A stretch of DNA of 64,000 nucleotides from Diplosphaera chodatii (lineage: Eukaryota; Chlorophyta; Trebouxiophyceae; Prasiolales; Stichococcaceae). This document shows positions 36,601 to 48,654 of the stretch, in pieces. The position numbers and the translations under genes are program-made. The number at the start of each line of letters is the position of its first letter. Position 1 is the first letter of the stretch. Under the pieces are notes generated by a model. That model saw only the letters and a list, made by a program, of their open reading frames with translations, was not told where the DNA came from and did no database searches. The stretch lies in the NCBI GenBank assembly GCA_032358165.1, contig JAALGY010000023.1:992001-1056000 (forward strand), written 5' to 3'.

Positions 36601-39600
36601 CATGCCTCATAGCACTTGCTCCCCCTGAACGGGGAGCCATGCTAAACGCCGGCAGGGGGTTGGAGAGGCGCACCCGTGCTGGACACCTCGAAGGGTGGCT
36701 GCGCTGCCGGCTGCTCGGGTGCTGGCGGCGCCTCATGGTTGACGAGGCCCCAGGCGTCCAGGAACGTCCACACGCGCTGCACTGCATTCGCTTCGCCCTG
36801 CACAGCTGCCGACACTGCCGCTCAACCCGTGTACCACCATGGAAGCTGCACATACTGCGGACCGGCTCGTGCAGTGCTTTGCTGATCACTTTGCAGGAGG
36901 CCAGCCGTGTACCAGAAGTGGCAGGGGACCCATACCTCCACTGCGGCTCTCGCATCAGCGTACGACAGACGGCACTTGACGTCCTGCCGGTACTTGGCAA
37001 TGATGGCGTTGCGATATTGCTTGTACACCTGCAAGAGATGGAAAGTAGCAGCTTGTGCTGACACAGCAGTCATTTACATCAGCAGCACACCTTTCGCAGA
37101 GGTGTGTCGGATCGAGAGCAGTCACCTCCAGCGTCTTTGAGGGGGCCCGGCCATCGAAGAACTCGGGCAGCTGCTGCTTCTCGACATCGTGCACGGCGTC
37201 GTGACGGAACCATGCTGCATGGCCTGGCACCCTGTGCAGTGCCACCTACAGCCGAAGGGACGCCCGCTGTCAGCGTACGAGCACCAAACATTGCTGATGG
37301 CCAGCAGACTGTGGGAGGCAAACTGTGAGAGGCATCGGGTCCAGCTGGTGCGGTGCGAGTCACCTGCTTCGGGCCGGTATTGTTACTTACGGGTGCAGTG
37401 GTTCGCTGCAGCTGGACGGGCAATCCGCCAGTCTCCTGCATGCACACCATGCTGGTCGCTGTGTGAGTGACCTCATAGAACAAAGCCGTCACTGCACTCG
37501 CCATGCTGACAGGAGGCTGATGACACAGACATCTAGGCTGTGCTGCAGCGGCAATGTGTTAGTGCATTGTGGACCCACCGCGGGGCGCTGCCCGTGGGAC
37601 AGGTCGATGGCGGGGGCGGAGCCGTCCATGGCGCGGGCGTGCGGGGTGACCACCGTCTGCCGCACCACCCCGCCGCCCAGGTCCTCGCTCCAGGCGCTGA
37701 CCTCCGGCGCTGCAGTGGCGGGGGATGCAGATGCAGCACAGCTGGCACCGTGTCCCCGGTGGGGTGCGCAGCCGCATCGATTGCCCGGCACCCAGCCCAC
37801 TACCTGAGCCTGGCTCCCTCATGTGCACCCAGCAAACTGCGGGCCGCACCTTTCTTGGGCTTGCCAGCCGCCTCGCCGCTGCCCATCCTGACCCGCTTGA
37901 CCGCGCCGTCGTCTGCTGTGCTGCCATTGGGCGCCTTCCGCTTGCCTGGTGCCACATTAGACAGATGTTACGCATTGACAGCCTATGGCGTGACATGATG
38001 ACACTTTGCTGGATCAGTCGAAGCTGCAAGCCGAAACCAACCTGTTGCGAGGGACTCCCGAGCTGCCAGTCCTGCCTCCGTCTCGTAGTCTACTGGGTTC
38101 ATCCACTCGTTGTACTTCTCGCTGTCTGTCAACCACCGGGAGTACACATGCCAGATGCCTGCATGTACAGTTTCCGGAGGCTCTCCCACGGCAATGCCCA
38201 CGTCTGCTCCTGACAACATGCTGCTGTCTGAATTGTCACCTCATCAATGTTACCACCACTGGTTCTTGCAGCTGCACCTGCATTTGGCGGGTCTGGCTCG
38301 ATGTCTGCTGGCGCAGTGGCCGCTGGAATGAACTCGTCATAGGAGTCTGGGTGGTACCACCAATGCACACGTGTGGTCGTGCCCCTGCACGCTGGCCACA
38401 CAGTAATGTTGCCTTGGTCTTGTGGTGAGGCTAGTGTGCAGAGGCAGCAGGCAGCTCAGCCCGGAGAGAAGCGACACCTGGCTTCCAGCGACCGCATGTA
38501 CTGCTTGCCATCATCGGGGTCGCCGCTGGGGGGAAAGGGGTGGACCACATGTGTCACGCCCTCCGCATCTGCACACAGAACAGCATATGCTGCCATGAAC
38601 ACAGTATATATGTTGCTATGTGGCCAGCCAGGCACACAGGCATATCACCCCGAGCTGGACGCACGATGCAGATGGTTGTTGGGTAAGGGAAAAGGTCAAC
38701 ACACCTGGAGTCTGGGCCAGCTCAGCCGACAGCGCCTTGATCGCAGCCCTTGCTGGCTGCTCAGCCGGGCTGCCAATGAGCGCAGGACCCAAAGCAATAC
38801 GGAAGGTTGGCAACAGCTTGGCAGCCTGCAGCTCGCGCCGTGTGACCGCCAGGATCTCCAGGTTCTGCGGGTGCCAGTTGGCCAGGTGTAAACAAGGACG
38901 ACATGGCCTGTTGTATGCTGATGTAAAGCTCGTACAGCTGCGGCAACAACACCCACTGTGTTCGCATCCAACACATGGTGGCAAGTCGTGCTGCAGGTGC
39001 TCACCAGCTTGCGGTTTGCAGGAGATGCAAAGTCCAGCTTCTTGAGGCGGTGCAGCTCCTGCTGCCGCAGGCATGCCGCTGCAATGTGGAACAGCCCGCC
39101 GCGCGGGCGGAGGTCTCGAAACAGCGCTGCCGGCAGCTTGGGGAAGGGCTTGGGCGGGAACGCCTGCAGAATTGATTATATTGATTATTTTTTAAAATTA
39201 TTTTCATGTGCTCCATGAGTTGTGGTCGGTATGTGGCTTGTTGACATGGAGCGGCGTATGTGCTTGCCCTGCCAGGACCCCAGCAGCGGCCTCCCAGGTG
39301 AGAGCACAGCAGCCTGTGCAGCGCCAGGTGATTATGAAGAAGGCTGCGTACTGACCTTGACGCCCAGTGCATCCTCTTGAAACTGCTGCAGCTGCGCGGA
39401 CAGCGCCGCGAGGGCCTTGCAGTCCAGCCGCGCCGCGGGGGCAACCGCCTCGAGAGCCCGCACCACCGGCTCCAGCGAGCTCAAGAAGTCCGCGCCCTGG
39501 CGGGGACACGGACGCCAAGCACGCATCAGACATGTGCGTGCTGGCATGCCTGCATCTGAACCGTGTGCCAAGCCAACTTGCAGCATGGCAGTCTCCACGT

Positions 39601-39817
39601 CGCCAAGCAAACACTGCTCGCTGGTATGGCTTCTGCTGTCTGTATCGGTGACATTTTGTGTGATCTGATGGCCGCAACAGGGTTGCCACACCTCAAATTC
39701 AGATTGCCTCACATTCCCCATCTTTGTGGGGGCCTCCATCGCAAGAGCGGCTGGATCAGAGGGTTCCATGGCGCTGCTCCCTGGGCTGTCGCGGAGGTTT
39801 GTGGATGCGGTGCGCAA
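33685..39817 (-). CDS. SWI3: SWI3/SMARCC subunit of SWI/SNF chromatin remodelling complex
   Basis: Minus-strand gene of many exons; positions descend. The N-terminal SMARCC module has ALSAQLQQFQEDALGVK (~39400), LRPRGGLFHIAAACLRQQ (~39080), ILAVTRRELQAAKLLPTF (~38850), GVTHVVHPFPPSGDPDDG (~38540), VHWWYHPDSYDEFIPAA (~38370) and SRWLTDSEKYNEWMNPVDYE (~38120), matching human SMARCC1 block for block. A basic NLS-like piece follows (~37930). The SWIRM domain spans ~37245-36640 (HAAWFRHDAVHDVEKQQLPE; YRNAIIAKYRQDVKCRLSY; VWTFLDAWGLVNHEAPP). A ZZ zinc finger lies at ~36000-35840 (RYHCTKRADVDLCPAAYAEG) and a SANT domain at ~35530-35390 (WSDQETLLLLEGVEAFGEAW). Then come GNPVMAQVAFLTAMVSPKIA (~34960), a coiled coil, and a Gln/Pro/Ala-rich tail ending at 33685. 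The protein scaffolds the remodeller core in the nucleus. The start codon is uncertain: the frame opens at 39817, but a Met near 39770 (MEPSDPAALAMEAPTKM) may be the true start. Confidence 0.9.
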
Positions 39818-40178
39818 GATTCATGCCATGCGGCGCCATTCTCTGATCAGACCCGACCTGAACATCTGAGGTTCACTAGCGGAGTCTACACAACCAGCAC
39901 TTGGTATCCACCGACCATTTCACGTCGTTTGCAGCTGCTGCTGTTAATGATGGAAGTTCAAGGCCAGCTGTAAGTGGCAATGCTGGAGATGACATGACGA
40001 CACGAGCTTGCGAACCATGTATGTCTCGGTCCAGATAACCAATCACGGGGAATTGCAAACTTTCAGCATGTGAATCTCGGGGTTATCAGCCACTGCATGC
40101 GACGCACTGCAGCCTCCTGACTTCGACATGCACCTAATTGCCATACCCCAACAAGGTAAAACTACTAGCACGAATGCT
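39818..40178. other. Short spacer between SWI3 5' end and the transposon
   Basis: Likely contains the SWI3 promoter. The transposon inserted about 360 bp upstream of the assigned SWI3 start. No gene was recognised. Confidence 0.4.
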
Positions 40179-40185
40179 CGTAGTC
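40179..40185. repeat. Target-site duplication, left copy (CGTAGTC)
   Basis: The 7 bp CGTAGTC immediately precedes the left terminal inverted repeat. The same 7 bp follows the right repeat at 48837-48843. Confidence 0.9.
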
Positions 40186-40362
40186 CAGTCATGTAGGGCA
40201 CCTTAACACTAGGCAAGAAAGGGTGGTTTTGATAGCAGAATTTCAGTGGGGCTGTGCCGATTGATAGCTGGTCCAGGGCAGATTGATAGCTGCGAACGCG
40301 GCTAAGTGCGGCCAGCACACAGCACCCAAACATGCGCAAGCAAGCTCAAAACATTCTCTGAC
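40186..40362 (+). repeat. Left terminal inverted repeat of KDZ transposon
   Basis: 177 bp. It matches the reverse complement of 48655-48836 with about two substitutions and one 5 bp gap (ggcaccttaacac here, ggcaccttattataacac there). It contains two copies of attgatagctg about 26 bp apart, possible transposase binding sites. Confidence 0.95.
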
Positions 40363-40376
40363 GTTACTAGCACATA

Positions 40377-43334
40377 TTGTGGGCTTGCTCCACATGCGTG
40401 TTGCCGATGCCTGACGCTGTGCCGTCTGACAGTGCGGGCCCTTCGGCACCTGAACTGACGGCTCCAGAGCCTGGCACTGCGCTGCAGACCTGCGCGCCTC
40501 GTGCTCCTCGAGGTCTGATCGCCAACAAAGCAAAGCGCTTGGAGTTCTGCAACGAAAACCTCGAAATAGCAGTAAAAGCGCTGGAAACGTGTTCTAGGCG
40601 GTGTGGTGCAAACTTCTTGCTCTGCACTCTTGATATAGACGCAGCCGGCCATCAGCGGGTTCTATCTCATGCAACGAAGTCACTGGAGGGCTTGCTCGAT
40701 GATATACAGCCCAAGACAGCGTTGCCAGCTCATGTGCGAGCAGCGGAGGGTGCTCGACGCCTGGCGAGGGCTCGAGCTGCGGACTTTGGCTCTCTGGACA
40801 TCAAGCTGTTGAGGCGTGTAGTCTGTGAGCTGCTGGATCAGCTCATGCCGGACCGCAAGGGCACCCTGCCCTACAGCGCCTCAGGCGAGGCGATCACTCC
40901 GGAGGACGTGCAAGACATGTACAAATGGTTTCCTGCGGCAGCCATTGACAGCTGGCGGTCGCCAACCGCCTGGTCCGGCTCAGAACTCAAGGCAGTTGCC
41001 GCTGCGGCGGTGCGGACAGCGGGGTTCATGCGGGTGGCCTTGCCACGACTGCTGCGCAAGCTGCGGCTGCGGATCAAGGATGAGGCTGAGGTAGATTGCG
41101 CGCTGCAGCAGTTGGCCCGCACGCCAGCGCAACCAGCAGCACCGACTGTGGAGCAGATACAGCAGTCAGATGTCCCTGAGGCACAGGACCAGCCAGCTTC
41201 GGTGCCGCCTGAGATCCTCAACGGTGTGCCCTGCATCTCCTGCTGCCATTCAAAATATGACGTGCAACTGCATGTTTCGGGCATGGCTGATGCTCCAGCA
41301 TGTTCAGGGTTACCGGCTGCGGGTGTGGCTTCCAGCCTGGAGTGCGCATCCTGCTACAGCCATACATGTGTACATGCCGTCAAATAGTACACTTCGGTCT
41401 CAAGTGCGCGTTTCAAGTCATGTCTCGAACGGTGCAAAGCATGGTGTGGCTGCTGCATGTAGGTTCTGGTCATGAGCTGGTGGAAGGCGAAGGGGGCTTG
41501 CTGTTTTTGGGTGCAACAGCCAGCATTGGCAACATGCAGCGCGTTCGGGAGGCCGCCAAGCTGAGGCCAACTATCAACTTCACGATCAACAGTCGTGCAG
41601 TCGCTCTGAACGCGTTTTACAACGCACTGCAGGCCTGCGGTGGTGCGGTTGATGCGGTGAGGCATACTGCCAGAACCCTGAGTTGAGGCCATGTTCCTAC
41701 AGCTTCTTCATGCCTGCGGCGGCATAACCCCATTCTGATCTGTGAACAGCCAGCTCCTGTGATGCAGACGTTCGAAGTTCGCCATGGGGCTGCAGACCCG
41801 CTTCGCAAGGTCGCTGGATTGTTGGGCGTGGAGTGCAAGACTACATGGCGTACACGTCTGACCACGCTTTGGACCAAGGAACTCCGACAGTTGTGCAACA
41901 TCCAGGTGCAGTGTACTTGTTGTGTGTGCACGCCCGCTTGACACTTGTGGGTCGTCTGCCTATGCAATTCTGCTGCTGACACGTACATTCGTGCTGAAGC
42001 AGGTGCACCTCGGGCCACCGCTGACGATGCTGCAAGGCAGACATCGAATGCAGGTGCTGACAGCCCAGCACACTTTGCTGTATCAACTCTTACACGCTGG
42101 CACTAGTCTCATACAACCATCTGGTGCATATGGATTACCGTTGCATGGAGTGTGTCCTTCACATCACGCTTGCACACAGGCACGACTGCCCAGGGCGAGC
42201 CGCAACCTACCCCACAACAGGGTCTTGCTGCTCTGCCGCCATCTGATGTCCTGGCTGGTGACGCCAGTGGCGGGGCTTCAGCCATGCACGGCGGGGAGGC
42301 AGGTGCGCAGGATCGCCTGCAAGGGAGCGTACCTACTTTGACCAGCTGTATCCTTGCTCATGCAAACAGCGATCATTCACTCTTGCAGGCAAGCTGTCTC
42401 TGCTTGCAGGGCCACAATGCAACGCTGCACAAGGAGAGGCTGAGGTGCTGGCTGCAACGTCTGGATCAATGACAGCAGCAGCGCATGTCGATGTCTTGAC
42501 AACAACAGCGTCGGCGGTGGCAGCATGTGCAAACAGGCCAGTCAATGACATCTCAGCACTGGCAGCGCTGCCTGCTGTGCGACGTGACATGGCAGGAACA
42601 GCAGCACCTCGGCGTGCAGCTGTGGTGCCTGCTGTCGCTGTGCCAGATGCAGCTGCGCCAGGCCCTCATGCCGCTGCAGGCATGCCGTCAGCAATGCAGC
42701 CACTCACTGCATTCTTGACGCAGCCCAACGCTTCAGTGCTGATAGCGGCAACAGAAGCAGCAGCTGCAGTGTCGCTGCCGCTGACCGCACCAGACCCAGC
42801 ATCTGCTGCACCAGCAAGCCAGTGTACACCACCAGGTCAGCAGCTGCTATCTATGTCACACCGCTACCACACTCAGCAACAGTGCATGCTTGAAGTCGAC
42901 GTGCCATAGCTGAACCTGACGTTCTGGCTGCGCAGAGCGTGCCGCAGGACTGCATGTCTCGTGGCCTTCCCCTGTGGTGACTGGCTGCTCGTACCTGCAA
43001 GAGCAGCCGCAGCCACAGCCGCAGCCGCAGCCGCAGCCACCGCCGCAGCCGCAGCAGCCGCAGCAACAGCGCAAACGCAGCCATGTACTCCAGCTTCAGT
43101 CAAGTAGGCATTGTCTGCAGGCGTGCTGCCATACCCATCAGAACTTGAGAACTGGGCTCCTCTGAGGCTTTGCATCATCAACCGACGATTACTCGCAACT
43201 ACAGGCTTACAGCACCTGCTATGCCTTTGCAGCACGGACATCGCCTAGGAAGCGCCCGCGTCCACCGGAGACGGCTGGGGTAGTCTCGAGAAGTGGTCGT
43301 AGCGTGCGGCCGCCGCCATGCTATGACCCTTGAT
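40377..43334 (+). CDS. Companion gene of the KDZ transposon, unknown function
   Basis: Starts just inside the left repeat; the frame opens at 40377, with a better Met at 40407 (MPDAVPSDSAGPSAPEL). Exon 1 is long and helical (RLEFCNENLEIAVKALETC; ARAADFGSLDIKLLRRVVCE; EDVQDMYKWFPAAAIDSW; ALPRLLRKLRLRIKDEAEVD) and ends near a Cys pair (CISCCHSKYD). Further exons read ASIGNMQRVREAAKLRPTIN (~41519), MQTFEVRHGAADPLRKVAGL (~41762), GLAALPPSDVLAGDASGG (~42223) and an Ala-rich exon (~42430-42905). A (CAGCCG)n run at ~43005-43060 follows. The proposed last exon begins after tgcctttgcag (~43233) and encodes an NLS-like RTSPRKRPRPPETAG, ending CYDP-stop at 43334. I recognise no domain; no TET/JBP dioxygenase motif is visible. 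The basic C-terminus suggests a nuclear accessory protein, perhaps a DNA-binding partner of the transposase. Joins after 41390 are tentative. Confidence 0.6.
43005..43065. repeat. CAGCCG/CCGCAG hexanucleotide microsatellite
   Basis: About 60 bp of (CAGCCG)-type repeat. It encodes Gln-Pro or Ala-rich peptide depending on frame. It lies within the transposon companion gene region. Confidence 0.85.
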
Positions 43335-44490
43335 GGATACAATTTCAACCTGCACTGCGCATCGCAACACTACTGACATGCAGCTTATATCAGATATTCG
43401 TTTATCAAAGCACAGATACAAAATTGGTAAAGTGCAGAGTACGGTCAACGCATTGCTCCTGTCTTCTCGCATCACCCAGATGCAGCCGTCCAATTTGTCG
43501 TTGCTGCGACCGGGAAGCGATGTAGATATCATCACTGCCACTGCAGAGTGTGGCTTTCAAGTCAGACCAGCGCATCCATATGTACATGGGATGCACTGCA
43601 CAATTGCAAACATGACTTTGCATGACGAGTACAGTACCTGGACTCCCACTGTTGTGAAGAGGACAGCCTTGTGCATAACCTTCGGATGATGGCCTGTGCA
43701 GATACATCAAACGGTTCTAATGCATACGATACCGAGGTCAGTCCCCCTAACAATCGAGGCTTGGCGTTTGCAATGTGACACCAAGGCTCCCAGGCTGCAT
43801 CCGCCATGTGGTGTGCACCAAACAAGATGGCATGGCGGTCATTTGATGACACCCCTGTACAATGACACTCTGGCATTGCATCTCGGTGACAGCACTAGAA
43901 CCGTGAGCTCTGCAGCCAACGCTCTGCGTTAAGAGACAGCCACATGAGCTTACTGGAACCCTGATGTCAATGATTGTCCCCCTAGCGCTGCATGGGCGTC
44001 TGATTGGCCGGCGTACTCAGACCATGTGTTACTGCTCGCTGCCTTCTGTCTCCATCACACTGATTAAGAAGCTGCTCCTCCTGCAACAGGTGGCTTTGCC
44101 TGGCCCTGCGGCTAATGTGCAGTTTGTACGCTGCTGCAAAGCCAGCCAAGCATATGCATGCCAGAGCGGTATCAGCATTTCAGCATTTGAGGTCAGTGTA
44201 CCGGTTGGCCTCAGATATTGCAATGTGAATATCCACTGCGAGTCCAACTTTGTAGTGTCCTCCCAGGCCAGGCATGCCATCTGATCGTGAGCCTGCATCA
44301 GGCAGCCTGGGCAGACTTGGAACTCACACAACAGTAAGAACACAACAAACGTATCGCATGCATGAGAGCCACATGTTAGTCGTGATGCATGCCCGGCGCT
44401 CGCTATTGTGTGCGCCTGAAGACTTGTCAAGTGAGGCAATGACTGTATCAGCCACATAGCACAATCCAGTCAACATTCAACTTGTTACCA
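43335..44490. other. Transposon interior between the two genes
   Basis: Tail-to-tail region without a clear gene. Minus-strand frames (for example 44457-44029) could be extra 3' exons of the transposase, but show no recognisable motif. Confidence 0.35.
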
Positions 44491-47400
44491 TCAACGGCGC
44501 AATGTAGCAGATGCAACAGATTGTATCCTGGAGCAAGTGGCTATAAAAGTCTGGACTGGCCGTTGATGCGCACACAACTCACCCTGCGTCAACCGTAACC
44601 CACAGTCAGTATCCCCAGCACTTGAACCTTTGTCCAGACTGCTTGCGATCTTTGTTGCCACCGTGAAAGCATCTGTAATTGGCTGGACACTTGCCTGGAG
44701 CTGCGTGCGGGCATTGCCGCCGCGCAACTGCCTGCCATCTGCTACCAACCAGATAGATATTGACAAGAACTAAGTGGGCCTTCGGCTGTTGTTGCAGGAC
44801 ACGACCTCGAACGGTGCTTTGTCTTGCATTCACAGCGTTGTGGCCGATGATGCTGGTCACAATGACTATGCATGCATGTGCAGGCAGGGAGAACACTGCA
44901 ACTTCTGGGATGTGCATGGCCATGCACTCACCGCCGAATTAAGCATGCGATTCATGTCGGTGCACACATATTGTAGTATTGACAGTCCATGAATGTCACC
45001 AGAACGTAGTAGTATCAGAGCAGGTGCAGTGATTTGGCTTGCTTCATCAGCTCTTATGTAGGTTAGGTAGATACTAGACATGATGTCAGGTCATCGAGTG
45101 CACTTGCTTCGTGTATTGGTAAACATCATCCGTTGTAACTGGGTCATCTGTCGAGCAGTGTCGAGCAGAACTTACACGAAGGTCACACCCTGCTGCAACA
45201 GCACCTGTGCACGGTTCATTCTGTACAGCCTGAAGCGCATGAACCGCATGAAAGTGATCTGATCCATGTAGGCAACCTGATACTCCAGCCGCCGCAGCGC
45301 CGAATTCTTCTGCTCTGCCAGCGGCGAGTTGGTGACCTTCGGGTAGTTGCCTGAACGGTATCCCTGGGAGCAGTTGGTGTGGTCACGGTAGTGCAACTCG
45401 TCAATCAGGAACTGGGTGCGGCTGAAGTGCTGTGGCTCGCGCCCCTTGACGAAGAGGTGCACGTTGCAGCCGTTGTCCATCATGAACAGGTCTGGCGGCT
45501 GCTGCAGGTGGGTGTACAGCAGCTCGAAGATGGTGCGCGGCGACTCCGAATCTGGCATGATGGCAAACATCAAGCACTTGCTGCAGTGCATGCACCACAG
45601 AAGCATGATGCCAGGGATCAGCTGCATGGTGCTGCGCTGCCACTTGTTGCAGCTGCTGCCGACGGACATGCCCATGCTGTACTGATCAGCCATGTACAGC
45701 CGCAGCCGCCGCGCCACCTGACTGCCGCCCTCCGGACTGTGATGCCATGGTTCAGCATATGCGCCGCTGCAGATGCCGGTCCGCAGCATCGACTCCTCAT
45801 TTGACCACAGGTGCGGTGCCCTGCTGCCAGTGCCCCTCCTGCCGTTGGGCGCTGGCGGCGGGCGCGGCTGATCGCCACGCAGGTCAAGACGTGTTGCTGC
45901 AGCAACACGCACAGGATCTGGCTCCACAGACCGCCGCGCCACCTGCATCATAGGGACAACGGATGGGCCAGATCTGAGGCAAGATTTGACAGAACTGCAT
46001 GACCAGAACAGGTCTCAACAAGCCCTAGTATCGTAACTTTTCTTCAGCATCACACCGACCTCCAGCAGGGCTGCCAGGAAGTCGTGGATGCCTGCCGGGA
46101 GCTCCGCATTGCCAAGGCTGGGGCGCACCGCGTCATACAGCAGCGGGCTCTGGTGACGCAGGTGACGCTCGTGCGCTGCGCTGAGCATTGTGCCCTCAAG
46201 CAGTGCGTCAATGCTGTCCCACAGCGCAGGTGGCAGCAGCTGGTCTGCTGGTGCTGTGCTGCCAAGGCTGTGGAGGACAGGCCGCCAATGCTTTACTGCC
46301 AGCACCTTGTCGTTAGCGGCGGACTCTGTCGTCTGCAGGAATGGCAGCAGGGTGCGCTGCTGTGAGGTGTCTGGCAGCGCGCTGATGCTGTCTTTGAGCT
46401 GCTGGAGGGCAGCTGGTGTGAGGCCGCCGCTGGTGGAGCTGCCAAACAACAGCAGCTGCTTACGAAATGATGGCTGCACCACAAAGAGCCGCGTCTGCAG
46501 TGTGTTGCCTGCCACTCTACAACTGTTGGCGGCAGTCTCATGCGGCCGCTCAATGAAGCAGTGCTTTGACTTCATGCCAATGGCAATGGCGTCAGCTGTG
46601 TACCAGCGTGGCGCGCAGCTGCAGCTGTAACCACCGTGCCAATCAATCTGCATGAGGTCCATGAGATCGAAGCAGGCCTGCTGGAAGGCGTGACGGAAGC
46701 TGTCCAGCCAGTGCTGCAGCTGTGCCCGAGGCGCGCTGCACAGCACACATGCATGTACTGTAAGTGGCATGTGGCTGGAGCATCGGCAACTCGTCGACCT
46801 CGATTGAATGCACTGTGCCAGGCTTCATCAGGCTCACCTCTTGTATGCCTTCAGTGCCTCACTCCAAAAGCCATGGAATGTGACGCTGCGGTGGCTGCTG
46901 CAAGCGTCCACCCAGGCATACATCAGGTCATGGCCGAACGCCAGGTGGGCTGTCTTCCGCAGCACGCCATGCTCGATGCCGTCCACCTCCAGCACGCCAT
47001 CGCAGCCATCGGCTGTGCACAGGTAGTCCATGAAGGCTGTTTCGATAGCCGCGCCGCGCATGAAGACGAGGCTGCTGACCGGCTGCGGCTCACCCCAGCT
47101 GACAGTGCCACATCTGCCACAGTGCTGCGACGTGTCAGGCTGGCATTGCTCTGGCAGCGCTCTTGCGCCGCGTTTTCGCTCCGTGTCAATGCTCAGAAGG
47201 GCGGCATCATCACGGAGGTCCTCCGGCAGGCGACGTCTGGACAGGCAAGTGCTGCGGCGCTGGCCGGTAGCATAGTCGATGTCCTTTTCGACTTTGGCAT
47301 CATAGCTGGACCAGTCGGCAGCCGCTGGGGCATTGTCGGCCGCATCGGACTGCGGGGCGACGTGCTGGGCATGGTTGCAGCGCCAGTTGCCATTGGCGCA

Positions 47401-48444
47401 GGTGCAGCAGCGGCCGTTGGCATCCACAATGCCCCAGGTCTCAAAGCTGCTGCCAGGGCGTACAGCTCGCATCCCATGCTGTGGCAGCTCTGTCACGATA
47501 CTGCCGCCGTTGCACAGAAGCGCATCGTTGGCGGCATTCATCAGCTGTCGCAGGTGTTCCTGCCCTCCGAGGCTGTGCACAAGCTGCTCGCTGCATGGGC
47601 AGAGTGGTGGAGTATCGCCAAGCCAGGCAGCTGACTGTTGATCAGGCTTGTCGACGCCCTCCACCAGGTCATACAGCCATTCATCGCTGCCAGTGCAGCT
47701 GCCGCCTTTGCACCAGCCCAGCAGCTGCTCGCGGTCCGCAAACTGGACAAATTGCAGGCCAATTACGGCCCAGCGCAGCTTGCGCTGCGGACCGGTGCGG
47801 AAGCTGCAGGCAAAGTCTGCTGCTTTGCGATTGGCGCTGACACGCACGAGCGGGCTGCTGGAGTGCTCGCTGAGTGCCGCTGCTAAATGTAGCGAGCCAG
47901 GCAGCTGCTGCAGTGACGCTGTGTGTCGGGCGTCTGTGCTGCTGCGGTCTGCATCGTCGATGCTGCTGCCACCACCGCCGCCGCCGCTCGCAAAGAAGTC
48001 TTGCCATCGGTCGTCATCTGACTCGTCCAGCTGCATCTGCAGCGGCTCTGCATCTGAGTCTGCATCGCCGAGCGGTTGACGGCTGTCAGCTGCACTTGGG
48101 GCTGGCGCGGCTGCATGTTCCAGTTGTTGCCTGATCACGGGTGGGACGCCCGATGTCGCTTCTGGCGACTCGCCAGCCGCTGGAGCTGCTACAGGGAAGT
48201 CTTCAGCGGCTGCGTATGCCTCAGGAAGGGGTAGCCGCAGGTTGGTCGCCGGATCGTACACCCATGCGGATGCATGGCAATCAGGCTCGGATGCAGCACA
48301 CATCAGCCTTGCAATGATCCGCGGCGTATCCTGCACAGGACCCGTTATATGATATGAGAGATGCACAAGGATGTGTCGAATCCACATACGGATCGGCCGT
48401 TCGCTGCTAACAGCCTTGCTTCTGGCAGAGGAGCATGCACACAA
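44491..48444 (-). CDS. KDZ-superfamily transposase
   Basis: Three long minus-strand exons plus probable 3' exons. Exon A (48444-46834) has an acidic Ser/Asp region, a SWIM-like zinc motif (CCTCANGNWRCNH, ~47390) and Cys clusters (CGRCG, ~47120; CTADGCDGVL, ~47010). Exon B (46770-46015) holds a His/Cys patch and SCSCAPRWYTADAIAIGMKS (~46620-46560), corresponding to the C-x-C..DG-x-x-x-G block with the first catalytic Asp. Exon C (45951-45172) has DLFMMDNGCNVHLFVKGREP (~45490; second Asp), FLIDELHYRDHTNCSQGY (~45400) and TNSPLAEQKNSALRRLEYQV (~45320; catalytic Glu). This D-D-E arrangement, with H-x-x-x-H-x-x-C-x-x-GY before the Glu, is typical of KDZ transposases and the vertebrate HMGXB3 relatives. 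A further exon at ~44725-44491 (GRQLRGGNARTQLQASVQPI) may be the 3' end. All large frames are open, so the enzyme looks intact. It catalyses cut-and-paste movement in the nucleus. Start and last exons are tentative. Confidence 0.8.
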
Positions 48445-48654
48445 CCTGCTTTAGAACAGCCCGCGGGGCAGGACGCACCATGCTGGAGTGCTGTGCTGGG
48501 TATGTGGCCTGATGCCTTAAGTGCATGACGTGTCGGCACGAATTAGGCCCCGTAAGACGCACAGGCTGCCCCCGACCCGGTGCAGGTAGAGTCCTCAGGT
48601 TTGCTGCAACGGCTGCGTGTGCTAGCGCACCACGGCACAAACTGCGTCTTGGAT

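Noticed and set aside
39160..39205. AT-rich run as a possible origin or promoter
   Set aside because: It lies inside an intron of the SWI3 gene and is too short for any specific claim.
42856..43084. Minus-strand frames with Leu/Arg or Cys/Gly repeats
   Set aside because: They are only shadow translations of the CAGCCG microsatellite on the opposite strand.
40377..43334. TET/JBP dioxygenase as the transposon cargo
   Set aside because: Such genes are known companions of KDZ elements, but no H-x-D..H..R iron/2-oxoglutarate motif could be found in any frame of the cargo gene.
43335..44490. A third gene inside the transposon
   Set aside because: Frames on both strands are short and lack recognisable motifs. 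They are equally well explained as transposase 3' exons or non-coding interior.
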